Of a stretch of 37,856 nucleotides of DNA, positions 1-8,526 are shown one piece after another. Position 1 is the first letter of the stretch, and each line of letters opens with the position of its first letter. The notes beneath the pieces are model-generated. The model was not told the origin of the DNA and searched no databases. It saw only the letters and a list, made by a program, of their open reading frames with translations. Where the stretch lies: assembly GCA_008933705.1 (NCBI GenBank), contig WBUN01000048.1, forward strand, positions 1 to 37,856. The letters run 5' to 3'. The position numbers and the translations under genes were made by a program. Source of the stretch: Hyphomicrobiaceae bacterium. GTDB lineage: Bacteria > Pseudomonadota > Alphaproteobacteria > Rhizobiales > Hyphomicrobiaceae.

Positions 1-38
1 GCCCACTGCTTGTCACTGAGCTCGTATCGTTTCGCCAT
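1..38 (-). CDS. IS5-type transposase, 5' end only (runs off the window)
   Basis: The minus strand from 38 downward begins with ATG and reads MAKRYELSDKQW, which matches the usual N-terminus of IS5-family DDE transposases (M-x-K-R-Y-E-L-S-D-E-Q-W). Only 12 residues are inside the window. The start is fixed by this match; I see no strong ribosome binding site. The insertion sequence would end somewhere between here and the stop codon of the c-di-GMP gene at 150. I could not place its terminal inverted repeat in that stretch, since the other end is not visible. The family assignment rests on a short match. Confidence 0.6.
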   Translation of the reverse strand, partial: MAKRYELSDKQW

Positions 39-149
39 GCGCTGCGCTCCGAATCAGTTGATCCGAAGCGCAATGAATCAGAACCGATTCTCGATGGGAA
101 TCCTGAATGTCGATTGGACCTAGTGTGTGCCGGCGCTCGGCCGCAGCGT

Positions 150-2696
150 TCACGCGGCGTCCCGCCCGAGCGAGAAGCCTTGCTCGAGTATCGGGTACAC
201 CTCGCCCGGCGGGATCGGGGGACTGAACAGATAGCCCTGCGCCTCCTGGCAGCCACAGGCGCGCACGATCTCGAGCTGTTCGGTGCTCTCGATGCCCTCT
301 GCAACCGTCGACATGCCGAGGCTGCGACTGAGGCCGACGATGGTCTCGACGATGGCGCGCGACTCTTGTCCGTGTTCGATGCCTGAAATGAACGCCCTGT
401 CGATCTTGATCTTGTCGAAAGGAAAGCTGCGCAGGTAGCTGAGCGAGCAATAGCCGGTGCCGAAGTCATCCATGGCGATGCGTACGCCGAGCTGCCGCAA
501 CTGGTACAGCATGGCGAGCGTGTTCTGGCTGTCCTGCAGCAGGACGGATTCAGTGATCTCGAGTTCGAGCCGCTCCGGCGGCAGCCCCGATGAGGCCAGC
601 GCTTGCAGGACCAGCTCGATCAGATTGCGCTTGATCTGCAGGGGAGAAAGATTGATGGCGATCTTTGCCGCTCCCGGCCACCGCGCGGCTGCCGCGCAAG
701 CCTGATGCATGGCCCACGCGCCGATATCCGAGATGAGCCCGATCTCCTCGGCGACGGAGATGAACTCCGCAGGCGCAATTGTGCCGCGCACGGGATGTTG
801 CCAGCGGAGGAGGGCTTCAAAGCCGGTGATCTTGTGGGTGTTCAGGCAAACGAGCGGTTGGTAGAAGAGCTCGAACTCCTCTTGATCCAGCGCCTTGCGC
901 AGATCGATTTCGAGCGCTCTCCGCACCTGTATGCGGTCGTTCATCTCGCTCTTGAAGAACGAATGGCCATGGCGGCCGTCTGACTTCGTCCGGTAGAGGG
1001 CAAGATCCGCATTCTTCATGAGTTCGTCGGCATCGGTGCCGTCGCGTGGTGCGAGCGTCATGCCGATGCTGGTGCTGATGTCGATGCGCTGCCCCTCGAT
1101 CTCGTACGGCTTGCTCACCGTCTCGACAATTCGGGCCGCCAGGGTCTCGGTCTGCACGGGATCGCGGACGTTGGCCTGGATGATGGCGAACTCGTCGCCG
1201 CCCAGTCGTGCCACCAGGTCCCCATGACGCACACAGCGCGCGAGCCGCTCGCTCACCTCCTTCAGCAACACGTCGCCGACCGGGTGACCGAGGGTGTCAT
1301 TGACGCTCTTGAAGTGATCGAGATCGAGACAGAGCACGGCGAAGCCCTGACCGTTCCCAAGTCGCATCAATGCTTGCTGCAACTGCTCGCGGAACAGTGC
1401 GCGGTTGGCAAGATTGGTCAGCGGGTCATGGCGTGCGAGGTGGGTGATCTCCTGTTCCTGGCGGCGGCGCAAGGTAATGTCCTCGTGCAGCGCCACCCAG
1501 CCCCCGCCTTTCAGGGGCTGCCTGGAAATAGAGACGATGCGATTGCAGCCCAGCTCGACGATCATGGATGCAGGTTGGTTCGTGCCCGGCACCGATCCCG
1601 GGCCATCGCCATGGAAGTGCCGGGCACCTCTTTTCGTCGTGTAGTCCCACACCGCGCAATGCACCGTGCCGGGCCGCGTCAGGTCGCCGGGCAGATCGTA
1701 CATCTCGGCGTAGCGCTTGTTGCATACCAGCAGGCGCTCCTGGGCATCGAACATGCTCAAACCGAGCGGCATGTTGTTGATCGCCGCATCGAGCTGCAGA
1801 TTGAGGCGCTCGAACTCGCCCTTCTTTTGCAGCAGCTCGATGGACCTGGCCTTGAAGACGGCAACTGAGCGTGCCAGCTGTCCCACTTCGTCCTGGTCGG
1901 AAAGCCCCGGAATGTCGACCGACGTATCGTTGCGCGCGAGGCGCAGAAGGGCAGAGCGGATGCCCTGAAGGCGTGCGAGCAGCCGGTGCAGGAAGAACAG
2001 GCCGATTGGGCCGATCAGCAGCCCCGCCATCGCAGCAGCGGCGCAGACCCGGGTGATCAGCGCGCGGGAGTTCGAAGCAAGCTGATCGAGATGGGCCTCC
2101 GCCTGCTGAGCCCGACGCTGGCCTTCTGCCAGCACCTCGCGTTTGAGCGCCTCAGCGGAGGCAACGTATCGGCTCAGCGTGGTGCCCGCCTGCTCCGGCA
2201 TTCGCCGGCGTGCCAGATCGAGTACCTGGGCGCCGTCGTGGGCAAGCGTGGCGAACTGTGCGGACAGGCTGTGGGAGGAGCCATAGCCCAGGCGCGCGAT
2301 CAGCGCGGCGATTTCCTCATTGCGCGCTCCATAGGTCCGTTCGTCGGCGCCATCGGGAGCGGCCGCTGCCGAGGCGATCAAGCCGCGGTTTTGCTCGAGC
2401 AGCGTTTCAAGGCGTGCTGCCAGCATTGCAGCGCCGACGGTTTGCTCGCGGTAGCGCGCGATCACGTCGCCGGTCTGCGTGGCAAATTGAATGGTGACGG
2501 CAGCCAGCACGTACACGACCGCCAGTATGAGGGCAATCGCACCATACAGCTTGGTCGCGATCTGGGGCTGGGGCAGGCCCAGACGCTCGAGCAGGGACCG
2601 GTTGTCCGTGAGCGGTTGGCGAGTTCGGCGGGGCGCGTCGACGTTAGCGGCGAGGCCCGTCACGCCGGTCGAGGACATGGGCGGTACGCCATGCAT
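150..2696 (-). CDS. Membrane-bound GGDEF-EAL protein (diguanylate cyclase/phosphodiesterase) with HAMP and PAS domains
   Basis: Synthesises and/or degrades cyclic di-GMP at the inner membrane. Numbered from the ATG at 2696: TM helix 50-71, periplasmic helical sensor region 72-210, second TM 218-240, HAMP linker, PAS domain about 305-410, GGDEF domain with intact RLGGDEF near 497-503, then an EAL domain. An RxxD inhibitory site (RHGD) lies five residues before GGDEF. The EAL half keeps FEALLRW, the E of LEITES and DDFGTGY, so both active sites look competent. Such tandem proteins may work in either direction, so net activity cannot be read from sequence. The start is uncertain: GTG at 2783 and ATG at 2678 are alternatives and none has a convincing Shine-Dalgarno sequence. 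It lies next to an IS5 end and is transcribed alone. Confidence 0.93.
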   Translation of the reverse strand: MHGVPPMSSTGVTGLAANVDAPRRTRQPLTDNRSLLERLGLPQPQIATKLYGAIALILAVVYVLAAVTIQFATQTGDVIARYREQTVGAAMLAARLETLLEQNRGLIASAAAAPDGADERTYGARNEEIAALIARLGYGSSHSLSAQFATLAHDGAQVLDLARRRMPEQAGTTLSRYVASAEALKREVLAEGQRRAQQAEAHLDQLASNSRALITRVCAAAAMAGLLIGPIGLFFLHRLLARLQGIRSALLRLARNDTSVDIPGLSDQDEVGQLARSVAVFKARSIELLQKKGEFERLNLQLDAAINNMPLGLSMFDAQERLLVCNKRYAEMYDLPGDLTRPGTVHCAVWDYTTKRGARHFHGDGPGSVPGTNQPASMIVELGCNRIVSISRQPLKGGGWVALHEDITLRRRQEQEITHLARHDPLTNLANRALFREQLQQALMRLGNGQGFAVLCLDLDHFKSVNDTLGHPVGDVLLKEVSERLARCVRHGDLVARLGGDEFAIIQANVRDPVQTETLAARIVETVSKPYEIEGQRIDISTSIGMTLAPRDGTDADELMKNADLALYRTKSDGRHGHSFFKSEMNDRIQVRRALEIDLRKALDQEEFELFYQPLVCLNTHKITGFEALLRWQHPVRGTIAPAEFISVAEEIGLISDIGAWAMHQACAAAARWPGAAKIAINLSPLQIKRNLIELVLQALASSGLPPERLELEITESVLLQDSQNTLAMLYQLRQLGVRIAMDDFGTGYCSLSYLRSFPFDKIKIDRAFISGIEHGQESRAIVETIVGLSRSLGMSTVAEGIESTEQLEIVRACGCQEAQGYLFSPPIPPGEVYPILEQGFSLGRDAA

Positions 2697-2882
2697 GTGA
2701 GTGCGGACCCCGTCCAGATGCTCCTGATGCGATTGCCGGTTCGGACAGCATGCCGGCACGCATGAGCGCGCTCGCATCGCCACCCCGCGCTTCTCTACGC
2801 GGCCATGTAGTTGGAAAAATTTAAGAACCCGATCCCGAGCGCAGGAGACTTTTATGCAATACGGGCGGATTAACGATCCGGT

Positions 2883-3329
2883 CTACCACTTGCCGGTGTT
2901 GGGCATCGAGGCCCAAGGCTCTCGCTTCGCGTGCGCGGCCCCCTTCTGCAGGAGCTCCACCGAAATGTTGTCGGGCGAGCGGATGAAGGCCATGCGGCCG
3001 TCGCGAGGAGGGCGATTGATGGTGACGCCAGCCTTCATCAGTCTGTCGCAGGTGTCGTAGATGTCATCGACCTCAAAGGCCAAGTGGCCGAAGTTGCGCC
3101 CCTCCCCATAGTTCTCGGGATCCCAGTTGAAGGTCAGCTCCAACAGCGGCGCGTTGTCCGAAGCTGCGCGGGCCTTGTCCGAGGGGGCAGCCAGGAAGAT
3201 AAGAGTGAATCGCCCGGCCTCGCTTTCCATGCGGCGCACTTCCTGCATGCCAAGCTTGTTGCAGTAGAAGTCGAGGCTCTCTTCTATGTTGCTAATTCGC
3301 ACCATGGTATGCAGATAGCGCAGCGACAC
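2883..3329 (-). CDS. Glyoxalase I-like VOC protein (lactoylglutathione lyase family)
   Basis: Probably a metal-dependent lactoylglutathione lyase that converts the methylglyoxal-glutathione hemithioacetal to S-lactoylglutathione in the cytosol. The 148-residue product is within the usual GloA range. It has LHTMVRISNIEESLDFYCNKL at the N-terminus, LELTFNW with the metal-binding Glu, GHLAFEVDDI with the metal His, and a C-terminal FIRSPDNISVELLQ carrying the last Glu. The start chosen is GTG at 3329, because GAGGAG lies six bases upstream and homologues begin at this point; the open frame continues further upstream without family similarity. Other VOC enzymes with the same fold act on other substrates, so the exact reaction is inferred. 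Confidence 0.85.
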   Translation of the reverse strand: MSLRYLHTMVRISNIEESLDFYCNKLGMQEVRRMESEAGRFTLIFLAAPSDKARAASDNAPLLELTFNWDPENYGEGRNFGHLAFEVDDIYDTCDRLMKAGVTINRPPRDGRMAFIRSPDNISVELLQKGAAHAKREPWASMPNTGKW

Positions 3330-3859
3330 GTGGAGCTCCTCGCGTGGCTTGACGGGGCGAAGGGGCGAACATGCGCCGGTGACCACGGAGATGCAAGCGA
3401 CGCATGGTGGTGCCTCGGCCTGCTGGCTTGGGGATAGGCGGGGGACAGGGAACGTCCGTCTCATTCTCGCCATCAAGCACCGATGAATTAACCATCGGAC
3501 CCCGCGAGACGAATCAACTCCGCTCTGGTTGCCCCTGTATTGGCAAGAAGTATTTTCTGCGCCAGAAGCTTTTCCACGGCATTCTTAGCTTGAGACTTAG
3601 TCCACAAGACAGCACGCGTCTCCCGACATGGCAGAAGGGGGAGAGTTTTCAGCGCATTGCACCGCATCTCTTCTAGTCGCTTCCAACAACGACGTCGCCG
3701 TTGCATGCAAGCACGGAAAATAATTCTGGCACGCCCGCGCGGCGTTGCGTATATCAGGAACGGCGCTGGCATCCTGTGGTGTGGCTTCGAGAGGGCAAAT
3801 CGAAGCGCGTTGCGGCGGTCGGCGAGTAAGCGGTTCAACGTAATGCGGGGGTTTGAATC
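3330..3859. other. 530-nt intergenic region, no supported gene
   Basis: This stretch lies between the divergent starts of the glyoxalase gene (minus) and the cold-shock gene (plus), so it must hold both promoters and probably a long 5' leader for the cold-shock gene. Open frames exist (for example minus 3488-3838) but they look unlike a known family and are arginine/leucine rich in the manner of shadow frames. I could not pick out a convincing -35/-10 pair. Confidence 0.5.
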
Positions 3860-4462
3860 ATGGGGGACGACGATAAGTTTCCTCCGGAATTTCCGGGAGA
3901 CCAGGCAAGCACCAGCGGTACAGCGGTAAGCGGCGACGCCAATGTGGAGGTCTTCGAGATCGCCGGCTCCATAAAATGGTTTGATGTTTCAAAAGGTTAT
4001 GGCTTCATCGTGCCAGACAACGGGCTGGCCGATGTGCTGCTGCATGTGACCTGCCTGAGGGCTGGCGGTTACCAGACTGCCTACGAGGGTGCCCGCGTGC
4101 ACTGCCAAGTGCTCAAGCGCCCGCGCGGTCTGCAGGCCTTCCGGGTGCTCAGCATGGACGAGAGCACGGCGATCCATCCGTCGCAGTTGCCCCAACGCAC
4201 CCACGTTGTAGTAAATGCCGAAAGCGACTGGGAGCGGGCACGGGTGAAGTGGTTCAATCGGGTCCGCGGTTTTGGGTTTCTGACGCGTGGCGAAGGCACA
4301 CCGGACATATTCGTGCACATGGAGACGCTTCGGCGTTTCGGTTTCACAGAACTCAGGCCTGATCAGACGGTGCAGGTCCGATGGGGACACGGATCGAAAG
4401 GCTGTATGGCCGCAGAACTGCGGCCGGATGGCGTACCAACCGGCCTGCCGCCCAAGCACTGA
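3860..4462 (+). CDS. Protein with two cold-shock domains
   Basis: A 200-residue protein with two cold-shock (OB-fold) domains that bind single-stranded RNA or DNA. Domain 1 spans about residues 34-95, with [16 protein letters not shown] carrying the RNP1-type aromatic motif. Domain 2 spans about 127-190, with [17 protein letters not shown] followed by DIFVHMETL. The acidic N-terminus of about 33 residues is low complexity. Duplicated-domain proteins of this size are typical of Hyphomicrobiales, where single-domain CspA paralogues also occur. The DUF192 gene follows directly and probably overlaps its end, an arrangement often seen in this order. Likely roles are RNA chaperoning and control of translation; cold induction cannot be seen from the sequence. 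Confidence 0.92.
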   Translation: MGDDDKFPPEFPGDQASTSGTAVSGDANVEVFEIAGSIKWFDVSKGYGFIVPDNGLADVLLHVTCLRAGGYQTAYEGARVHCQVLKRPRGLQAFRVLSMDESTAIHPSQLPQRTHVVVNAESDWERARVKWFNRVRGFGFLTRGEGTPDIFVHMETLRRFGFTELRPDQTVQVRWGHGSKGCMAAELRPDGVPTGLPPKH

Positions 4463-4964
4463 GCGCGCGCCCAATCGATCGAGAGCCAAGCATGACAGGG
4501 CTGCCCCTTGGGCGGCCCTGCTCTTCTTCTTTCTCGCCGTGCTTGCAGGAGGGTTCATGCAGCCGGCCGGGGCCATGCGGCGTGAGACGTTGACGTTGCT
4601 TACCAAGCAGGGCGAGCGCGTGATCGACGTCGAGGTCACCGAGACGCAACAGGAGAAGGCGCAAGGCCTGATGTTCCGCACGCATCTGGCCGACAACAGC
4701 GGGATGCTGTTCTTCTACGACACGCCTGACGAGATCACGATGTGGATGGAGAACACGTACATCCCGCTGGACATGGTGTTCATCCGCCCGGATGGCATCG
4801 TGCATCGCATTGAGGCATGGACCGAGCCGTTTTCGAGAAACATCATCTACTCGAAGGGCAGGGTTTCAGCCTGCCTCGAATTGGCCGGTGGGGCAGCCGA
4901 ACGGTTGGGACTGAAGCCCGGAGACCGGGTGGAGCATCGGCTTTTCAAGCCGACCAAGAAGTGA
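4428..4964 (+). CDS. DUF192 family protein, probably exported
   Basis: The domain covers roughly the last 130 residues: [20 protein letters not shown], then [32 protein letters not shown] and the closing RVEHRLF. This is the full DUF192 core. Ahead of it a hydrophobic stretch ([15 protein letters not shown]) ending in PAGA looks like a signal peptide, so the protein should act in the periplasm. Function of the family is not established. The start is a problem: the only ATG before the signal peptide is at 4428, inside the end of the cold-shock gene, and the ATG at 4492 is out of frame. Either the genes overlap by 35 nt or a non-standard start (CTG) is used. Confidence 0.8.
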   Translation: MAYQPACRPSTERAPNRSRAKHDRAAPWAALLFFFLAVLAGGFMQPAGAMRRETLTLLTKQGERVIDVEVTETQQEKAQGLMFRTHLADNSGMLFFYDTPDEITMWMENTYIPLDMVFIRPDGIVHRIEAWTEPFSRNIIYSKGRVSACLELAGGAAERLGLKPGDRVEHRLFKPTKK

Positions 4965-4995
4965 TTCGTGTCGCATCTTGCTTCTGCGGCTGCGC

Positions 4996-5025
4996 TTCAC
5001 ACGCGTTCGCGGGCCGTGGTATACG
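4996..5025 (+). promoter_or_regulatory. Original tRNA-Pro promoter, now left in front of a half gene
   Basis: TTCACA at 4996-5001 and TATACG at 5020-5025 are separated by 18 bases and stand 40 bases before the tRNA-Pro half gene. This is a good sigma-70 type match. It would transcribe the truncated tRNA sequence into the island. Confidence 0.55.
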
Positions 5026-5062
5026 CTCGCCAAGTTCACTGCGAGAGGCCGCCGTTCGCAGC

Positions 5063-5108
5063 CGTCGGGGCATAGCTCAGCCTGGTAGAGCACTTGCTTT
5101 GGGAGCAA
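5063..5108 (+). repeat. Left junction repeat: 5' half of tRNA-Pro(UGG) (putative attL)
   Basis: These 46 bases are identical to 36351-36396, the 5' half of the intact tRNA-Pro gene including acceptor strand, D arm and anticodon stem-loop through its 3' strand. Identity stops just after the anticodon stem, where the intact gene continues with the variable loop and T arm and this copy goes into unrelated sequence. It cannot form a tRNA. The best reading is a site-specific recombination junction, with the crossover within the 5' half or anticodon loop. Confidence 0.85.
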
Positions 5109-5180
5109 CCCATCCCAGTTCCGCAATTGCTTGTTTGCGTTTGACCATTTGGCCTCCGTCGCCGGGGTCTCTGTAGCAAT

Positions 5181-5199
5181 TCCGGGACTATTCCGGGAC
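5181..5199 (+). repeat. 19-bp repeat inside the left junction (possible integrase arm site)
   Basis: The sequence TCCGGGACTATTCCGGGAC consists of two TCCGGGAC octamers three bases apart. It recurs identically and in the same direction at 36249-36267. Here it starts 72 bases inside the left 46-bp repeat. In the excised circle the two copies would flank the crossover site on either side. Confidence 0.65.
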
Positions 5200-5243
5200 A
5201 CACGCACCGCGGCACGCACGTCCTTGACCTCGCGCGCGAGCAC

Positions 5244-5966
5244 GTGCCGATAGCGCGCCGTGCTGGGGTTGAGGAAGGCCGGCGGCAGGCCGAAGCCGCC
5301 GCCTATGTGCGCGGCCTCGCCGACGGACGCCGGCAGGCGCTGCAGGACGCGCAGAAGGCGGTCGACGAAGCGCTGGGCGAGTTGTCGGATGCAGGCGACC
5401 GGGAGCCGCCCGGGGCCGCCGACGAGGGTGACGAGCGCACGTCGTCAGACGCGCCGGAGACGAGCGAGCGCGCCACGTTCGTGCCCAGCGGGCCGCATCG
5501 GAAGGTGCTCGACGCTCTGGCCTGGTTCGAAGCCGCCGGCATCGCAGCTCCTGGCCGGCATCAGGTCGGCTGGGCCGCCGGCTACCGTGCCGACACCGGC
5601 CACTTCGGCAACATCCTCAGCGATCTCGCCTGCAACGGTCGCATCGAGCGAGACGCCGGGACGATTTCCCTCACCCCGCTCGGGCGCGCGGAGGCGACGG
5701 CCCCCAGGGGCAAGCTGACGCCGTCGGTGCTCGTCGAGCGCATCAAGGCCAAGATCGGCGGGCCCGCTTCCAAGGTTCTCGACGAGCTCGTACGCACCTA
5801 TCCGAGGTCGGCAACCAGGGAGGATCTGGCGCAGGCCACGGGCTATCGCGCCGACACCGGTCATTTCGGCAACATCGTCAGCGAGCTCGTCGGGCCTGAG
5901 ATCGCGACGCGGCCGCGGCACGGCGAGGTGCGTCTGTCGGATTGGGTGATGCTGAGGAGCCGGTGA
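5244..5966 (+). CDS. Winged-helix repeat protein, probably the C-terminal remnant of a larger (phage-type) protein
   Basis: The product has an Ala/Arg-rich helical N-terminus (about 1-75), then two similar winged-helix-like units. In unit 1 (about 80-155) a KVLDALAWF helix is followed by GYRADTGHFGNILSDL and a wing ending in TPLGRAEA. In unit 2 (about 170-240) KVLDELVRTY is followed by GYRADTGHFGNIVSEL. From memory, such GY..DTGHFGN units occur at the C-terminus of phage and HerA-like ATPases in Hyphomicrobiales, where they resemble DNA-binding modules; I infer that the ATPase part is missing. The GTG start at 5244 has no clear ribosome binding site, consistent with truncation at the island edge. 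It is the first gene inside the left junction. Confidence 0.55.
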   Translation: MPIARRAGVEEGRRQAEAAAYVRGLADGRRQALQDAQKAVDEALGELSDAGDREPPGAADEGDERTSSDAPETSERATFVPSGPHRKVLDALAWFEAAGIAAPGRHQVGWAAGYRADTGHFGNILSDLACNGRIERDAGTISLTPLGRAEATAPRGKLTPSVLVERIKAKIGGPASKVLDELVRTYPRSATREDLAQATGYRADTGHFGNIVSELVGPEIATRPRHGEVRLSDWVMLRSR

Positions 5967-5986
5967 GGACGGCCAGAACCCCAGAT

Positions 5987-6073
5987 GCGTGTGCTGGCTA
6001 CGGAGCAAGGCCCCCTGAAACCTGACGGACGTTGCACCGCCGAAGTCTTCGGCGTTGGGCCATGTGTGGACGC
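5987..6073 (+). ncRNA. Structured motif, copy 1 (possible RNA element, unassigned)
   Basis: This sequence matches 12025-12109 over its whole length, sharing GTGCTGG, TACGGAGCAAG, CCTGAAACCTGACGG versus CCTGGAACCTGACGG, and CGCCGAAG before CTTCG. A closing stem can form in both copies from different bases: GCGT/ACGC plus TGG/CCA here, CCAC/GTGG plus GCTGG/CCAGC in the other. Such compensation suggests a conserved RNA fold. This copy follows the stop of the winged-helix gene by 20 nt. I do not recognise a known riboswitch or sRNA family. Confidence 0.4.
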
Positions 6074-6157
6074 TCAGATCGGAGTGCTTGGCTAGGTGGC
6101 GCGATACAGAATTGCCATATCATGCGCCTATATCGACATGAATGCGCCGACGGCTCG

Positions 6158-6979
6158 TCACTGCGGCGAGAAAAACAACATCCGGGTACCCGCTGCGACG
6201 CAAGCAACGCCGACGCCGCGCGCGACCCAGCGGCCGAAGGGCGTAAGTTTCTCCAGGAGGACGAGCATCGCCAGGAGCGCAATCCAAAGCACATTCATCA
6301 CCCCGCCCACAAACAGGAGCGCCATCAGAACCCAGCAGCAGCCCACGCAATAGGCGCCGTGGCGAAACCCCAGCAGCAGGCAGCCCGGCAAATCACCGCG
6401 AAAGCCGCCGTGGCGCATCAAGAAACCGAGCGGGCTCTGACACTGGGCAAGACAGGCGTCCTTAAGCGGGCTCCATTGGTAGACGCCGGCCGCAATCAGT
6501 ACGATTCCGCCGAGGACATTGCTGGCGCTTGCCATCCGGGAATCGAGCAAGGCCGCCCGTTCGACCATCCATTGGACCAGAGTCGCTGCCAATGAAAAGC
6601 CGGTCCAGGCCAGAAGATAGCCGGCGGCGAACCAACCAGTCGCGACCAGCGGTTTGCCGTCAACTTTCCCCTGTCGACCCACGCGAGCGTACATGAGGAT
6701 CATGGGTGCCACCGAAGGCGCCATCATGCCGATCATCATGATGGCCCACATGACAAACACGAACGCGAACTCCATCGCTCCCCATGGCGCGCTCGTCGGC
6801 GCCATGATTCCTATGCCGCCTGGAATCATGCGAAAGCCGGTCATGTCCATGCCGCCCATCTCCATGTCGGCAGCAAGCCAGAGCACGTAGCTCCAGGCTA
6901 GCGCGACGATCCCCACGAGCGCGCCGGCAATGAGCATGCGATCTCGTCGCAGCACGGTTTCCAACGCGCTGTCTGTCAT
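6158..6979 (-). CDS. DUF2182 integral membrane protein
   Basis: A 273-residue inner-membrane protein with about seven hydrophobic helices. DUF2182 hallmarks are present: the Met-rich loop MEMGGMDMTGFRM (about 39-51), MWAIMMIGMMAPSVAPMI (about 77-94), and the C-terminal half with LKDACLAQC (Cys-x3-Cys), GFRHGAYCVGCCW and MNVLWIA. The Cys, Met and His residues in membrane loops suggest metal or redox handling, but the function is unproven. It starts 45 nt after the stop of the DUF1326 gene and belongs to the same transcript; the two families are commonly neighbours. Confidence 0.88.
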   Translation of the reverse strand: MTDSALETVLRRDRMLIAGALVGIVALAWSYVLWLAADMEMGGMDMTGFRMIPGGIGIMAPTSAPWGAMEFAFVFVMWAIMMIGMMAPSVAPMILMYARVGRQGKVDGKPLVATGWFAAGYLLAWTGFSLAATLVQWMVERAALLDSRMASASNVLGGIVLIAAGVYQWSPLKDACLAQCQSPLGFLMRHGGFRGDLPGCLLLGFRHGAYCVGCCWVLMALLFVGGVMNVLWIALLAMLVLLEKLTPFGRWVARGVGVACVAAGTRMLFFSPQ

Positions 6980-7024
6980 TTTTGACGAATGAGGTTGGCC
7001 TTGCTGAAGGGTCGCCTCCCGGCA

Positions 7025-7657
7025 TCACGACTGATTTGACCATCGGATGGGCGCATAGTGGCCGTTCCTTCCGGAATTATCCCAGCGCATGCCATGATCG
7101 CTAAATGTACTCCCGGACGCTCCCGCGGCGAGCGCCAACTTTTCAGGGCTAACCGGATGGCCAGTATTTACCCACATCTCGCCGCTCGGATGCGCAGTCG
7201 GCAGCGGATCGACAGACATGTGCAGAATGCCCGGGATTTCCGCGGATCGTGTCTTGCCCGCCATCCGGTATGTAATCGGGACCTTCTTCACTCCGAGATT
7301 CTTGGCGATCAACGGTGCGAACGCCGCCATTGGCCCTCCGGCAGCGCCGGTAAAGATCGCACCAAGCGCCTCGGTTTGTTTGTCGTCAGCGCGTTCATCG
7401 ATATAGGCGGCCACCGACCAGTTCCCTTCTGCCATCGGTCCGGGTGTATGGACTGCGAGCGCCACGTTAAGGCCATCGAGCGCGATGCCACCATAGTTGC
7501 CGCTTTCAATGTGGAAGACCAACGGCACGTTGCACACGCCCTCGGTCGGTCGTGAAGTCAGGGGCGCAGCCGTCGACACGAGACACGGGCATACGACGCT
7601 GCAACTGCAGTTCTCGAAATAGTCACCGGAGAGGTGCCATTGAACCTGGTTTGCCAT
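7025..7657 (-). CDS. DUF1326 cysteine-motif protein
   Basis: A 210-residue cytosolic protein. The family signature is at the N-terminus: WHLSGDYFENCSCSVVCPC, with four cysteines that could form a metal or redox site. The body follows the usual DUF1326 pattern (GVCNVPLVFHIESGNYGGIALDGLNVALAVHTPGPM in parts, GGPMAAFAPLI and the closing FSDHGMRWDNSGRN). The ATG at 7657 is set by AGGAGA nine bases upstream; the frame extends further but without similarity. It is the first gene of a DUF1326-DUF2182 operon. The function is unknown; the pairing suggests handling of a metal or small reactive molecule at the membrane. Confidence 0.88.
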   Translation of the reverse strand: MANQVQWHLSGDYFENCSCSVVCPCLVSTAAPLTSRPTEGVCNVPLVFHIESGNYGGIALDGLNVALAVHTPGPMAEGNWSVAAYIDERADDKQTEALGAIFTGAAGGPMAAFAPLIAKNLGVKKVPITYRMAGKTRSAEIPGILHMSVDPLPTAHPSGEMWVNTGHPVSPEKLALAAGASGSTFSDHGMRWDNSGRNGHYAPIRWSNQS

Positions 7658-8010
7658 TGCTGTCTCCTGTCGCCTTGAAGCCTGAACAGGGTGGACGCGC
7701 TCCCCGACGTTTGCCGCCAGAGGCGGCGGACGTCGTCGGCGGTGGCCGAGATTAGCACATCTCGCGAGCGCAAAGGGGTGAGAAGGGACTGAAGGTAAAG
7801 TAGCCTTACCGCATCTGACCGCACCGCAGTTTGGTGCCACATGCCCGCCTCAGGTCATGCCCTGCCGGTCCGGCGACCGTCTCTGCACGGTGAAAGCGAC
7901 ACCGTTCTCTGACGAATCAAGCTGTTAGCGGGTCCGGCAAGGTCGGGCCAAGGAGTGACATTCGCTGCTGGACATGGCCGATCTCCGTGGAATTCGGATT
8001 GCCGTTTGAG
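7658..8010. other. 353-nt gap with promoter region and a diverged repeat
   Basis: This stretch holds the upstream region of the DUF1326 operon (minus) and the downstream side of a small membrane-protein gene. A 65-nt segment at 7886-7950 aligns without gaps to 9058-9122. On the minus strand both copies read E-N-(G/D)-V-(A/T)-F-T-V followed within a few codons by a D-R pair and a stop, as if they were two remnants of the 3' end of one gene family. I see no complete gene. Confidence 0.4.
7886..7950 (+). repeat. 65-nt diverged direct repeat, copy A
   Basis: It begins CACGGTGAA and contains CGTTCTCTG, GCTG, GGCAAGG and GGGCCA at the same offsets as 9058-9122, with substitutions but no gaps. The two copies bracket the membrane-protein and thioesterase genes. 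Confidence 0.5.
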
Positions 8011-8358
8011 CTAGTTCAAGAGCGGATACCCGAGCCACGACGCGCCGGCAAACAGGGCGGCCACGCCCAGAAGAATGGAGGGCCACAGGTCGAGGCGGAT
8101 GAACATGAACTCGTCGGCATGTGGATCATCCGCGGTCCCGGCGACCGGCGGATGCCTGCGCCGGTACTGAACCACGGCGAAAACGCTCAGCGCGTGAAGC
8201 GCGAACATGCCGGCGAACAACCACTGCACGTCCAGCATCGCCCTGCGGGGATCCGGCTCAAAGGGCGAGGCAAAGACGACCAGGGCGATCGCAACGAAAA
8301 TCCAGAAGGCAAAAAGAAGGGCGACCGAGATCCCCCATCCACGCCAGTGCAAGTCCAT
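8011..8358 (-). CDS. Small inner-membrane protein, three predicted TM helices
   Basis: A 115-residue product beginning MDLHWRGWGISV. TM helices lie near residues 8-30 (VALLFAFWIFVAIALVVF), 43-62 (LFAGMFALHALSVFAVV) and 90-110 (SILLGVAALFAGASWLGY), with a charged loop YRRRHPPVAGTADD between the second and third. The ATG at 8358 has GGAGAG seven bases upstream, which decides the start. I do not recognise a family. Position between the DUF1326 operon and the thioesterase gives no clear functional link. Confidence 0.7.
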   Translation of the reverse strand: MDLHWRGWGISVALLFAFWIFVAIALVVFASPFEPDPRRAMLDVQWLFAGMFALHALSVFAVVQYRRRHPPVAGTADDPHADEFMFIRLDLWPSILLGVAALFAGASWLGYPLLN

Positions 8359-8526
8359 GTGAAACTCTCCGTGGAGCCGCCGTCCCGGGCCACGCCGAGG
8401 GAGCGTGGCGAGACGATAGCGGAAGAATCCCGCAGGGCACGTTTCCTGTAGGGTCGGCTGTGGGCCATTGAAAAACATTGCGCCAGTCCGCCAGCGACAG
8501 AGCCGGGATGATCGGCTTCCGCAGCT

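Noticed and set aside
3488-3838. 116-codon minus-strand frame between glyoxalase and cold-shock genes
   Set aside because: No start context, no recognisable fold, high Arg content; kept only as part of the gap description.
4866-5243. Minus-strand frame across the left junction, including residues STARYRHVLAREVKDVRAAV before the tRNA part
   Set aside because: The part over the half tRNA is only antisense translation of tRNA sequence. The upstream part faintly resembles the end of a tyrosine recombinase, which would fit the position, but no catalytic motif (R-H-R-Y with spacing) is present, so I do not call an integrase.
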